Shown one piece after another: positions 1-9,959 of a stretch of DNA of 64,000 bases (positions are counted from its first letter, which is position 1; the number at the start of each line of letters is the position of its first letter). Below the pieces are notes generated by a model that saw only the letters and a list, made by a program, of their open reading frames with translations, searched no databases and was not told where the DNA came from. Position numbers and translations under genes: made by a program. The DNA comes from Proteles cristata cristata (lineage: Eukaryota > Chordata > Mammalia > Carnivora > Hyaenidae). The stretch lies in the NCBI GenBank assembly GCA_017311185.1, contig JAESUZ010000753.1, positions 62,001 through 126,000 on the forward strand. The letters run 5' to 3'.

Positions 1-194
1 CCCGAACTTCTTGAAAAGATTTAAGTATATAGTATTAACTTTTAGAGACTATATTATTTGGCCTTTGAAATTTAAATAAAAACCATTTAGAATTTATTTT
101 TCTGTATAATATGAAATAAACTATCAATCCCGCTCCCCTACCCCATTAAGGTATGCAGTTTTCTCCCACCATTCATTAAACAACTGTCCTTCTA

Positions 195-386
195 GGGGCA
201 CCTGGGTGGCTCAGTCAGTTGAGTGTCCGACTCTTATTTTGGCTCAGGTCATGGTCCCAGGGTCTTGGGATCCAGTTTCCACATAGGACTCTGCACTGAG
301 CGGGGAGCCTGCTTAAGATTCTCTCACCCTTTGCCCCTACTTGCATGCTCTTTCTCTCTAAACAAATCAACAAGCAACAAACAAAA
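195..386 (+). mobile_element. CAN SINE (older carnivore type)
   Basis: tRNA-like head 'GGGGCACCTGGGTGGCTCAG' is followed by a diverged body that has 'CTGAGCGGGGAGCCTGCTTAAGATTCTC' character instead of the young felid 'GTGCTGACAGCTC' body, so this is an older subtype. Flanking duplications AACTGTCCTTCT (182-193) and AACTATCCTTCT (387-398) differ by one base. The target is the antisense L1. Confidence 0.9.
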
Positions 387-507
387 ACTATCCTTCTACT
401 CCTGCTTAGCAGAGGCATCTTACTCATACATCAAGTGTTCTGACCCTGGGCCTTTTGTTAAATTCCATTGATCTGTTTGACATTCCTTCCTTCATTCATT
501 CATTTTT

Positions 508-629
508 TTAGCAGGCTCCATGCCCAATGTGAAGCCCAATGTGGGGCTTGAACTCATGACCATGAGATCAAGATCTGAGCTGAGATCAAGAGTCAGATGC
601 TTAACCAACTGAGCCACCTAGGCACTTCT
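508..629 (-). mobile_element. CAN SINE, truncated, in L1
   Basis: Reverse-complement SINE running from GCAGGCTCCATGCCC to GAGCCACCTAGGCAC. The poly(A)/CT-rich 3' part is missing, with only a short T run at its left edge. L1 text continues on both sides. Confidence 0.85.
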
Positions 630-831
630 CTGACTTTTTTTTTTTTTATACCAATACCACACTGTAGTGTTTTTATAATACATTTTATAACAAGTTTTTA
701 TTTCTTGTAGAACCAGCCCTTCTACCATGTCGTTCTTCTTGAAGGCTATTCTAGCTCTTTATATTTCCTTTTGAAGTTTAAAATTAGTGTATCAAATTCC
801 ATAGGAGCTGCGGAATTTTGTTTGTGATTTT

Positions 832-1039
832 TTTTTTTAATGCTTTATTTCTGAGAAAGAGAGAGAGAGAGCATGAGCAGGGGAGGATCAGATCAGCAGG
901 GGAGACACAGAATCTGAAACAGGCTCCAGGCTCCGAGCTGTCAGCACAGAGCCCGACATGGGACTCGAACCCACAAACCGCGAGATCATGACCTGAGCTG
1001 AAGTTGGACGCTCAACCAACTGAGCCACCCAGGCGCCCC
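832..1039 (-). mobile_element. CAN SINE, full length, in L1
   Basis: Complete antisense SINE from TTTTTAATGCTTTATTT through the GAGA tract and GCTGTCAGCACAGAGCCC to GAGCCACCCAGGCGCCCC. Duplication GTTTGTGATTTTT lies on both sides (near 820 and 1040), so the insertion site inside the L1 is exact. Confidence 0.95.
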
Positions 1040-1068
1040 TGTTTGTGATTTTTAAGACTGCATTGAAT

Positions 1069-1547
1069 CCCCAGAAATTTCACTCCTAGGTATTTATCCA
1101 AGAGAATGAAAGCATATGTTCACAAAAAGAGTTGTACATGAATGTTTATAGCACTTTATTCATAATTGTTCCAGACTGGAAAGAACCAATATGTTCATAC
1201 AATGTCAAACTATGAAGCAATTAAGAGTAATGAAGGACTGATATACCCCATCATGTAGGTAAATCTCAAAAACATTTTGAACAAAAAGAACCCAGGCACA
1301 AAAGAATATATACTGTGGGACTCCATTTATAAGAAGTTTCATAATAACTCCAACTACTCTATAGTGATAAATGTCAAACAGTGGTTGACTGGGGTTGAGG
1401 GTAGGGAGGGCATTTGGGTACTGATTGGAGTGGTGATTACAGAGTTCAAAAAAATGTGTGTATTTGGTTGTCTGTAATGTATACTTTGGTAGGATTTTTG
1501 GTTGTTTTTAATTTTTTAAATTTATTTTTGTTTTGTTTTTGTTTTCT
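1069..1547 (+). mobile_element. L1 3' end (ORF2 tail plus 3' UTR), sense, nested in antisense L1
   Basis: From 'CAGAAATTTCACTCCTAGG' onward the text follows the sense strand of the L1 ORF2 end and 3' UTR: the 'TATTTATCCAAGAGAATGAAA' block, 'GTACATGAATGTTTATAGCA', then 'GACTCCATTTATA' and a G-rich 'GTTGACTGGGGTTGAGGG' segment. A T/A-rich tail follows before the older antisense L1 resumes near 1548. Old L1M-type sequence with no open frame. Confidence 0.8.
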
Positions 1548-2252
1548 AAGAATCCATTAATCCTACTGATCTGTTTGGGAAAAACAGACATTTTCACAAA
1601 TTGAATCTTTCAGTTTATGAATATGGCATATAGCTTCAAGTTGTATTGCCTTTATATTCTCTAAATAATATTCTATTCTATATGGAGATTTTTCTTTTTA
1701 AGAAATTAATGTTTTAATCTTCTTAATCTTTTTAAGAATTAATGTTAGGTACTTATGTTAAGATATGCTTGAGTATTTTTGATGTTGTTTTGAAATTTAC
1801 TTTTTAAAATTTCATTTTGTTTGTATCTGGTATATAACCATGTAGTTCATATGTTTTTATAGTCTTTTTAAGCTCACTTATTGTCATTTACCTAGATTTT
1901 TCTTTGAATTTCTATATCTACTATCATATCATCTGCTAAAAATGGTACTTTCAGTTCATCTGTTCTAATTATTTTATCTTTTATTTACCTTTTTATTACC
2001 TGATTATACTGGCTGCAACCTTTAAAAAGATACTGATTTCGAAAAGAAACTTTCAACATTGCAGTATGTGTTAGGTTTGTAGTAGTTTTTTTTAAAGATA
2101 TATTTTTAAGGAATTTCTCTTCCTATTTTGCTAAAATTTTTCAATCATCAGTGGATATTGAATTTTATGTAAACTATGTTGCATATATAAAATCATTGTG
2201 CTTATTTCTCTTTAATTTTGTTAGTGTGGTAAATAACAGTAAAAAATGCTAA

Positions 2253-2486
2253 GGGCGCCTGGGTGGCTCAGTCCGTTAAGCGTCCGACTTTAGCTCAGGT
2301 GGTGATCTCAAGGTTGGTGAGTTCTTGCCGCATGTTGGGCTCTGTGCTGACAGTGCTTAGCCTGGAACCTGCTTCAGATTCTGTGTCTTCTTCTCTCCCT
2401 ACCTCTCCCCGGCTTGCACTCTGTCTCTATCTCAAAACATAAACATTTAAAAAAAATGTTAAAAAACCAAAAAAAAAAAAAAAGAA
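2253..2486 (+). mobile_element. CAN SINE in L1
   Basis: Head GGGCGCCTGGGTGGCTCAGTCCG, felid body with GCTGACAGTGCTTAGCCTGGA, and a long mixed A tail. Imperfect duplication AAAAAATGCTAA (2241-2252) against AAAAAATGTTAA (near 2488). Confidence 0.92.
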
Positions 2487-2963
2487 ATAAAAAATGTTAA
2501 AAAAACATTTGCTTATTACAAAAGTACTATGCCTAATTGGATCAAGGTGGATTAATCATTTTATATATTGTTATATTTGGTTTACTAATATTTTGTTTAG
2601 GCTTTATACCTCTTTGTTCATGGTGAGATGGACCTCAAACTTTTCTTTCTTATAAAGTCCATCTTAGGTTTTGAATATTAAAGTTATGCTTAAAGTGAGT
2701 TGGGGAATATTTTTTTCTATTCTCTAGAGATGTTTGAGCATGGCCACTACTGTTTCTTCTGGTAGGATTAAAATTCTGGTAGGATTCCCTGGTGAAGCTT
2801 TCAGAATTTGGTGTTTTATTTGTGATAAGGTTTTTAATTATGTGTTATAACTGTTTTTAATAGTTTAAGACTTCACATTTTTAGAATTTCTATTTCTTTT
2901 GTGTCAGTTTTAGTGAGAGTAGTTTTCTAGAACTTTGACTCTTTCATGTAAATTTTCAAAGTT

Positions 2964-3127
2964 GGGGCACCTGGGCAGCTCAGTTGATTAAATGTCCGAT
3001 TTTGTCTCAGGTCATGATCTCACAGCTTGTGGGTTCAAGTCCTGTGTCAGACTCTGCTGATGGTTTGGTGCCTGGAGCCTGCTTCAAATTCTGTGTACCC
3101 TTCTCTTTCCCTGCCCCTCCCCTGCTC

Positions 3128-3174
<47 letters not shown>

Positions 3175-3226
3175 CACACGTGGTGCTCTCTCACTCTCAA
3201 AAATAAACATTTAAAAAACTAAAAAT
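2964..3226 (+). mobile_element. CAN SINE with internal (TG)n
   Basis: Head GGGGCACCTGGGCAGCTCAG, body ending in CTCTCAAAAATAAACATT. Duplication AAATTTTCAAAGTT (2950-2963) and AAATTTTCAAGGTT (3227-3240). Its CT-rich tail region has grown into a TG microsatellite followed by CGCGCGCACACG. Confidence 0.93.
3131..3176 (+). repeat. (TG)n microsatellite inside SINE
   Basis: About 20 TG units followed by a short CGCGCG/CACA stretch, all within the 3' half of the SINE at 2964-3226. Confidence 0.97.
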
Positions 3227-3616
3227 AAATTTTCAAGGTTATTGGCATAAATTTGTTCATAATATATGTTTAATGTCTCAATGATCTGAGAGATGTCCCT
3301 TTTTAAAATTTCTGATATTGGTTTTTCCTCATCACTATTCAATGGATTTATCAGTTTTATTAATCTTTGTAACACCTCCCTGGTTGATCTTCTGTATTTT
3401 ATGTTTATTTTTTCTTCACCCTTTTCTGTTCTTATTTTTGTCCATTTCCTTTCTTCTAGTTCTTTCTTTTAAACTTGTTGACTTTAAAAAATGATCTTTT
3501 AAATTGGGATGCTAAGTTTATTGGTTGTCAGTTTCAATCCCATTTCAATAATGTATTTAAATAATATATTTACCTTTAAGTACTGTTTTATTTGTATCCT
3601 AATATTTCACAAAAAA

Positions 3617-3828
3617 TTTTTAATATTTATTTTTGAGTGAGAAACAGAGAGACAGAGAGACAGAACACGAGCAGGGGAGGGGCAGAGAGAGAAGGAGACA
3701 CAGAATCTAAAGCAGGCTCCAGGCCTCTGTCAGCACAGAGCCTGTTGCAGGGCTCAAACTCAGGAATGGTGAGATCATGACATGACCCAAAGTCAGACAC
3801 TTATCCCACTGAACCACCCAGGTGCCCT
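3617..3828 (-). mobile_element. CAN SINE in L1
   Basis: Antisense copy from TTTTTAATATTTATTTTTGAG to GAACCACCCAGGTGCCC, with a GAGACAGAGAGACAG tract. Diverged, so an older insertion. Confidence 0.92.
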
Positions 3829-3990
3829 GAAACCTATAATTTTATATGCAATAAATTTATTATCATTCAGTTAAGAGTATTTTCTAATTTCTACTGGAGA
3901 TTTTCTAGCTATCATTTTGTTATTGATTGTTAGCTTCCTTGCATTATGAACAAAGAACACACTCTGATTTCAGTGCTTTAAAATATGTTG

Positions 3991-4193
3991 AGGGCCTCCT
4001 GGATGGTTCTGTTGGTTAAGCATCCAACTCTTGATTTCAGATCAAGTCATGATCTCACTGTCATGAGAGCCTACTTCTGTCTCTGCACTGGGCATGGAGC
4101 CTACTTAAGATTCTCTTTTTCCCTCTCCCTTTGTCCCTCCCCTGTTTATGCACGAACACTCTGCTCTCTCTGTCCCTCTCTCCCAAAAGAAAA
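3991..4193 (+). mobile_element. CAN SINE (older type) in L1
   Basis: Diverged head AGGGCCTCCTGGATGGTTCTGTTGG and an older 'CTGCACTGGGCATGGAGCC' body. Duplication AAAATATGTTG is exact at 3980-3990 and 4194-4204. Confidence 0.9.
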
Positions 4194-4663
4194 AAAATAT
4201 GTTGCGACTTACTTGGTTCTGTAGTATGTGGCCCATTTTTGTATATGTTTGCTAAGTGCTTGAAAATAATGTGTATTCTCTAGTTGAATGATGCAAAGTT
4301 CTGTGTGTTTATGTGGCCAAGTTTGCTGTTTAGGTTTTTTAGGTTTTCTATATGCTTACTGATTTCTTTTTCTTATTTGTTCTATAGATTTCTGAGAAAA
4401 GTGCATTCCATTTCCATACTATGATCATAGATTTGTCTTTTTCTTCTTTTAGTTTTTTCAATGTTGGCTTTACATAATTTGGAACTATGTTGGAGAAATT
4501 TGTAGTTTGTAATTGTTCTATCTTCCTGATGATTTGAAACCTTTGGACATTACAAAGTGACTCTCCAACTAATGAGAATTTTTTGCCATAAGTGCTATTT
4601 TGTCTGACATTAAAAAAATGACACCAGCTTTCTTTTGGTTAGTATTTACCTAGTATATCTTTT

Positions 4664-4888
4664 TTTTTTTAAACTTTAAAAAAAAATGTTTTATTTATTT
4701 CTAGGAGAGAGAGAGAGACAGCGTGAGCAGGGGAGGGTCAGAGAGAGGGAGTCACAGACTGAAACAGGCTCCAGGCTCTGAGCTGGCAGTCAGCACAGAG
4801 CCCGACGCGGGGCTCGAACCCACGAACCGCGAGATCATGACCTAAGCGAAAGTCGGACGCTTAAGCAACTAAGCCACCCAGGCACCCC
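4664..4888 (-). mobile_element. CAN SINE, young 'TTCGCTTAGG' subfamily
   Basis: Antisense copy carrying the subfamily marks: TTTCTAGGAG in the tail, CACAGACTGAAACAGG, GACCTAAGCGAAAGTCGG and AACTAAGCCACCC. CpGs are well kept (GACGCGGGGCTCGAACCC). Duplications ACCTAGTATATCTTTT (4648-4663) and ACCTAGTTTATCTTTT (4889-4904). Confidence 0.95.
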
Positions 4889-4995
4889 ACCTAGTTTATC
4901 TTTTTAAAAAATCCTCTTAGTTCTCACAGTTTTATATTCTTACATTTTGGATGTGTCTTTGTATATAACATAATGTTGGGCTTCATAAGTTTTAC

Positions 4996-5204
4996 TTTTT
5001 TTTTTTTTTTTTTTTTAGAGAGAGAGACCAGAATGAGAGCAGGAGTAGGGCAGAGGCGTAGAGGAAGAGGGAGAGAGAATCTTAAGCAAGCTCCCACATT
5101 CAGTGCGAAGTCCAACACAGGGCTTGATCTTATGACTATGAGCTCAGAACCTGAGCGGAAATCAGGAGTCAGATGCTCAACTGACTGAGCCACTCAGGCG
5201 CCCC
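4996..5204 (-). mobile_element. CAN SINE in L1
   Basis: Antisense copy with an 18-base T run, then AGAGAGAGAGACCAG, ending GAGCCACTCAGGCGCCCC. Weak duplication ATAAGTTTT/ATAACTTTT. The body (CATTCAGTGCGAAGTCC) is diverged. Confidence 0.92.
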
Positions 5205-5541
5205 AATAACTTTTGTCTTTTATTTGGGGCATTTAGTTCACTGACTTTTAATGTGATTATATTCATAGCTGGGTTGAAATGTATGATCATATTAAATGCT
5301 TCTGTTTAGACCTGCATATTCCATGTTCCTATTTTTTCTCCCTTTTTCTGAATTGAGTTTGTTTGTTCATTTACCATTTCACTTTATTAGCATGAAAGGT
5401 TTACATTTTTTATTATTATTTTGATGGTTTCATTAAATATTTTAGTATGTCTCCTTGCTTTAGGCCTATAAACACTTTAGTACCATTGATATCTCTCTTG
5501 ACTTGTCTGTCATTGCTGTGTATTTCACTTCTATACATTAA

Positions 5542-5742
5542 CATTTTTTTCTGATGTCTATTTTTGACAGAGAAACAGCATGAGCAGGGTGGAGACAGAG
5601 AGAGAGGGAGACACAGAATCTGAAGCATGCTTCAGGCTCTGAGCTGTCAGCAGAGTCCAGTGCGGGGCTCAAACTCCTGAGCCATGCGATCATGACCTGA
5701 GCCAAAGTCAGATACATAACCACTGAGCCACCCAGGCACCCC
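5542..5742 (-). mobile_element. CAN SINE in L1
   Basis: Antisense copy ending GAGCCACCCAGGCACCCC. Duplication CTTCTATACATTA (5528-5540) and CTTCTATACATTT (from 5746). Confidence 0.93.
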
Positions 5743-6624
5743 ATGCTTCTATACATTTTAGATGCCAAAGATCCTATTCTTGTTGTATACAATCATGATA
5801 TATTTTGATTTACTCATATATTTATTCTTTTCTCTTGTTCTTCATTTATTCTATTGTTGATTTTCCATGTGGGATCATTTTCTTTTTGCCTGAAGAACAA
5901 ATACCCTTTAGTGTTTCCTTTATTGTAGGTCTCCTGGTGACAAATTCTCTCAATTTTTGTCTGTCTGGAATGTCTTTGTTTCACCATAATTCTTAAGGAT
6001 ATTTTCTTTGGGCGTAGAATTCCACATGCTGTCATTTGTGTTCTTTGTGCACTTTAAAGATATGTACTTCAGGCTTTTCTTGTTTCTGTTAGTAAGTTAG
6101 CTGAAATTCTAGGTTTTTTCCCCCTTTATTTCCTCCCCTTGGCTGATTTTAAGTTTTACTCTTTGCAGGTTTTTGCAGTCTTATCTTCGTGTGCCCAGAT
6201 GAAGTTTTCTTGTTATTAATCCTGTGCAAGATGTCTGGGGCTCCTTGTATTAGCTCCTTTTAAGGCCAGATCTCCTTTTTTTCACTTCTGGAAAGTTTGT
6301 AACTATTATCTTGTCACGATTGCTTTTTCCCATTCAGTCTTCTCTCTTCCCTGGGCTATCACTATTTATATTTACTTTATTAACCATGTGGGCTTAATTC
6401 CCTTCTCACTATATTCCATAATGTATCTTTTCCTGTATTTTCCATTCTTTTGTCTTTTTGTGCTTCACTCTAATTGTTTTCTTATAATTCCCACTACAGC
6501 CGTATCTGTTCTTCTAGACTTAAATTCATTCATTAAGTTATTAATTGTAGTTAATATATGTTTTTTATGTCTGAACCTTCCATTTGAGTCTCTCTCTTTT
6601 TTGAGTTTCCTGTTTATCTTAATT

Positions 6625-7025
6625 TCCTAGGGCATTTTTATTAATTTCCTAAATTACTAAAAATTGGATGACCTAAAACATGAGAAACTTACTGTTTCAC
6701 AGTTTTGGAGTCTGTAGGCCTGAAATAAGGTGTCTGTAGGGCATCTCTGGAAGCTCTGGAGAAAATCTACTCCTTGCCTCTTTCAGCCTTGTCTGTGGCC
6801 ACATGTCTCTCTGCTCTGTATTCACATTGCCTTCTTCTCTGTGCCTCTGCCTTAAAACTCTGCCTTAAAAACTCTTTATTTAACACCTATATGATAGCCA
6901 CTTCTTTTACAATAAAGTAATATTCACTCCTCTGCTACATAAGGAAACACTCACTGGTCTCAGGTATTAGGACATGGACATATCTTTTTGGGGGTCACTA
7001 TTTAGCCCCTTGCACCATTCTGTGC
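6625..7025 (-). mobile_element. MaLR (MLT1/MST-type) LTR, antisense
   Basis: The plus strand shows the antisense LTR signature: 'GAGAAACTTACTGTTTCACAGTTTTGGAGTCTG', 'CTTGCCTCTTTCAGCCTTG', 'CACATTGCCTTCTTCTCTGTG' and 'ATATCTTTTTGGGGGTCACTATT'. It splits the old L1, which appears to resume near 7026. Ends are not exact. Subfamily from memory only. Confidence 0.65.
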
Positions 7026-7720
7026 TGAAATTCTCAACTTTATAATCTTATCTTCTTATATATAGTAAAGCTCTTTTTCTTTTTAAGTTTAGTTATTTTG
7101 AGGGAGAAAGAGAGACAGAGAGAGGGAGAGAGAGAGAAACAGTGCAAGCAGCTCTGCACTGTCAGTATGGAGCTTGACACAGGGCTTGAACTCATGACAG
7201 GTGAGATCATGACCTGTGCCAAAACCAAGAGTCAGACACTTGACCAACTGAGCCACCCAGGTGCCCCACATAGTATAACTTTTAACTAAAAGTCTATTTC
7301 ATATCATTCCAAATATGGAGCCCTACGGGTCTTGTTTCTATTTCTGTTATTTCTGCTGGTTTTTACTTGCATCTTCTCTTGTCATGTGCTTATTAGTTTT
7401 AACTGCATGTGACTTATTATTTTTGCGCAGTTGTTTACAGATATAATTTGAAGTCAATGTTATTAAACTCTAGAAAGGATTCATGTTTGCTTCTCTGAGT
7501 ATATGGGACATTAGCACTCTAGAAACACCTTATTTCAGTTTCAGAGATTGTGATGGTTTGATGATAAGCCATGCGTCCTCTGCAAGGGCCTGTTAGCTTT
7601 CTGTTCTCCCTTTGTGCTAAGGTGCAGCTCTTTGGAGATCCTAACCCAAAACAAATGTTATGCTCAGGTCCATTCCTCCCATTCTGAGCCGACTTTGAAC
7701 ACAAATTTCTATTTACCTAA
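7026..7720 (-). mobile_element. Probable 5' part of the ancient antisense L1 (third piece)
   Basis: 'GGGTCTTGTTTCTATTTCTGTTATTTCTGCTGG' near 7328 resembles the antisense upstream region of old L1M elements. The text then fades into sequence I cannot place. A SINE at 7076-7267 is inserted. The outer boundary is a guess. Confidence 0.45.
7076..7267 (-). mobile_element. CAN SINE
   Basis: Antisense copy with a GAGAGAGGGAGAGAGAGAG tract, shortened body (GCTCTGCACTGTCAGTATGGAGC) and end GAGCCACCCAGGTGCCCC. Confidence 0.92.
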
Positions 7721-7816
7721 CTTCTGAAACCATTTGTGGAGGGAGAAGAGGTCCAAAATGCCTTCTGGACTTCCTTCCCTTCATCCTCACTTGTTTCTTC
7801 CCTCCAGCACTACTAC

Positions 7817-7857
7817 AAGAGTCAGATGCTTAATGAACTGAGCCACCCAGCTGCTCT
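7817..7857 (-). mobile_element. CAN SINE head fragment
   Basis: Only the tRNA-like head remains: AAGAGTCAGATGCTTAATGA followed by ACTGAGCCACCCAG. No tail or body is attached. Confidence 0.7.
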
Positions 7858-8279
7858 TCTTCCCTACTTATCTTTGATGAAAAGGCTTACCTGGCACACC
7901 TAGTGGGTTAGTATTAGAAGCAGAGGTCTCCCTGAAGCTTTTCTCACCTACCTTAAAATTTTATAATAAAAAAAAATCTGAAACATCGTAATAGGGGAAA
8001 GAATAGTGCAAAGAACTAACCATTACCCAAATTCAGTCATTAACCAGGTTTGGTTACATTTGCTTAGAATGCTTTTGTGACATATAAGAAGAGAAAGTTG
8101 TAAAGCAGGGCAGTATTTCAACCTCCAGCCATCCATTCAGCTCTGAAGTCCCTCGTTAGATAGAGGACTTCTACCTTAGCTGCTGCTGTGCCCTCAGCTC
8201 TGGGCGCAGGGTATACCTGGGGCACCATTTGCATCCCCTGAGCTGTTGTTGAATGAATGCCATTCTCTGTTGAACTATG

Positions 8280-8455
8280 GACTGTTGGAGCTGGAGGAAC
8301 TGGAAGAGGTCTTTGCCTGCCATAATGAACCTCACTTTGTGGATGGAGATGCCGGGATCCTGAGATGCACAGAGATGTGCTGACAGTCACGCTGGTGCAC
8401 CCCAGAGTTCGGCCAAGGTCCTAGCTCAGGGCTCTTTCCACTCTTCTACACTTTC
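8280..8455 (+). mobile_element. Possible CR1/L3 3' fragment
   Basis: The order 'GGAACTGGAAGAGGTCTTTG', 'TGGATGGAGATGCCGGGATCC', 'GGCCAAGGTCCTAGCTC' and 'AGGGCTCTTTCCACT' follows the conserved CR1/L3-type 3' end (gaggaaactgaggcc... aaggtcac... gctctttcc). Strongly diverged. Confidence 0.4.
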
Positions 8456-8740
8456 TTCTCGCTTTGCTCGCTTGCTTAACCACCACTTTTTCTGTTCTTC
8501 TGGTAACACCGAAGTTTGGGAGCATTTCATTATAAGTGTGATGATATAATGTATCATTAAGGCATGGCAAGGCAAGTTTTATTGGCCATTACTACTTGCC
8601 TCAAGTGAGTGGTGAAGCCTTTGACCACTTGAGGCATATATTAATAGCCCCATAAAATACATCCTGGATTGCTAGTGCTATTATCGTCTGGCTATTACAT
8701 TTCCTAAAATTATTGTACAAATACCACTTTAAACAATTTT

Positions 8741-8759
8741 CTTTCTCTCTCTCTCTCTT
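8741..8759. repeat. (TC)n short tract
   Basis: TTTCTTTCTCTCTCTCTCTC, no other context. Confidence 0.9.
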
Positions 8760-8820
8760 TTAAACTAGGAAGATTAGTTTTCTTTTATGAGAGACAATTC
8801 TTCACTTGTGAGAGAAAATA

Positions 8821-9035
8821 GAATTGCCATGAGCTATGGAGTGAGTCTATTGTGTGTTCACATACTTGCTCTGCTGCTTACTAGCTCTTTGGAATTCAGC
8901 TAGTTTCTTAACTTCTTTGAGAATTAGTTTTCTCCTCTATTAAATAAAAAAATGCTTGTCTTTTAGAATTTATATCTGTAAAACACCTAGCTTTGGACCT
9001 CAAACATAGTAAGCAGTCAATAAATCATATATTGT
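8821..9035 (+). mobile_element. MIR, sense
   Basis: Contains the MIR core order: 'CTGCTGCTTACTAGCTCTTTGG', 'TAGTTTCTTAACTTCTTTGAG', 'TTTTCTCCTCTATTAAAT', 'CTGTAAAACACCTAG' and 'CATAGTAAGCAGTCAATAAA'. Confidence 0.75.
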
Positions 9036-9167
9036 TCTTGTGATGGTGATAAATGCAAATGGGGATTTTTTTTTCTTTTAATTAGTTAGTTCATGAGATT
9101 AAAAAATGGCTCAAAGCACTAACATGAACTTTAATTTAAATTCTTATTAATAAAAGAGCTAATATGG

Positions 9168-9395
9168 GCTGAACATTTGTCATATGCCGGTATGTGTTAC
9201 TAAGCACTTTGTGTAGAATGTTTAATTTAATCCTTACTTTACAAGACAGACATCATTATTCTCACAGATGAGGAAATTTAGAAGCCAGATAATTTGTCTG
9301 GGATTTCTGGCTGATAAGAAACAGAACTCAAACTAAGCTCAGTCTTTCCAGCCCCTGTGGTCTTAACTATTCTATTACACTGCCTCCCTCTAGGA
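9168..9395 (-). mobile_element. MIR, antisense
   Basis: 'TATGTGTTACTAAGCACTTTG', 'AATCCTTACTTTACAAGACAG', 'ACAGATGAGGAAATTTAGA' and 'CAGAACTCAAACTAAGCTC' match an antisense MIR. It faces the sense MIR at 8821-9035 across about 130 bp. Confidence 0.75.
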
Positions 9396-9469
9396 CACCT
9401 TGAGGCCACAGTGATGCCGGGGAGTTCACTGAAACAAAAACACGTCTGATAAAAATTAAAATTGGATGG

Positions 9470-9620
9470 AGAGAATCTAATCAGAAAAATTATGCTAATG
9501 CAGATGGTTCTTGCTAATTTGGAATTTGTGACCAGGCTGAAGGGGGGCTTGGCTGAAAGTCTACACTAGTGCTAATTTTGAAGGTAGCAATGGTTAATTA
9601 AGCAAATGAATCATATGAAC
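9470..9620. promoter_or_regulatory. Candidate conserved noncoding element (TAAT-site cluster)
   Basis: Non-repeat DNA with GCTAAT three times (9494, 9513, 9571), TTAATTAA at 9594, a POU-like ATGCTAAT and an E-box-like CAGATGG within 110 bp. Homeodomain and POU factors favour such sites. This is a motif reading only; conservation was not tested. Confidence 0.25.
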
Positions 9621-9732
9621 AAGGGGAATATTGAACCTATTTAAGTAAATAAACTTTTCCCAAGCACCTTACCACCTCTCTACATACAGAATTAAATGTA
9701 AATGGATCTAATGTGTTTATGGTTGCAGATCT

Positions 9733-9950
9733 TTTTTTTTTCTCTTAAGTTTATTATTTATTCATTTAGAGAAAGTGTGAGTGAGTGAGCAGGGGAGGAG
9801 CAGAGAGTGAGAGGGAGAGAGAGAATCCCAAGCAGTCTCCATGCTGGGCATGAAGCCCAACACAGGGCTCAGTTTCACAAACTGTGAGATCATGACCTGA
9901 GCTGAAACCCAGAGTTGGACACATAACCAACTGAGCCACCCAGGTGCCCC
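9733..9950 (-). mobile_element. CAN SINE
   Basis: Antisense copy ending GAGCCACCCAGGTGCCCC, with an older 'CATGCTGGGCATGAAGCCC' body. Imperfect duplication ATGGTTGCAGATCTT / TGTGATTGCAGATATT. Confidence 0.92.
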
Positions 9951-9959
9951 TGTGATTGC

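Larger units (their letters stand above)
1..1068 (-). mobile_element. Ancient L1, antisense, ORF2-derived segment (first of three pieces)
   Basis: The plus strand follows the reverse complement of mammalian L1 ORF2: a stretch near 84-180 matching the segment upstream of the 'TTCTCCCA(C)CA..CATT' landmark, 'CCATTGATCTGTTTG' near 467, then 'ATACCAATACCACACTG' near 647 and 'GACTGCATTGAATCC' near 1056. These landmarks come in the expected order. Three SINEs (195-386, 508-629, 832-1039) interrupt it and the L1 text resumes after each. No frame remains open. It continues at 1548 after a plus-strand L1 fragment. The divergence suggests an L1M-class element; the subfamily is not determined. Confidence 0.8.
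1548..6630 (-). mobile_element. Ancient L1, antisense, ORF2 and upstream part (second piece)
   Basis: Continues the element of 1-1068 after the nested L1. 'CTGATCTGTTTGGG' at about 1567 is the next ORF2 landmark, followed by degraded RT-region text with 'CATATCATCTGCTAAAAATGG' near 1925, and by upstream sequence typical of old L1M elements near 5900-6030 ('TAGGTCTCCTGGTGACAAATTCTCTC'). Seven SINEs are inserted. The 5760-6630 part is diverged and could also be called HAL1-like. All frames are broken. Confidence 0.7.

Noticed and set aside
640..1547. Twin-priming 5' inversion of a single L1
   Set aside because: Antisense L1 resumes after 1548 at the next consensus position, so two different L1s are involved.
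2984..3214. Open stretches on both strands with poly(Cys-Val) or poly(His-Thr)
   Set aside because: Translated (TG)n inside a SINE.
8118..8390. 90-codon Pro/Thr-rich minus-strand open stretch as an exon
   Set aside because: It overlaps a CR1/L3-like fossil and lacks splice sites.
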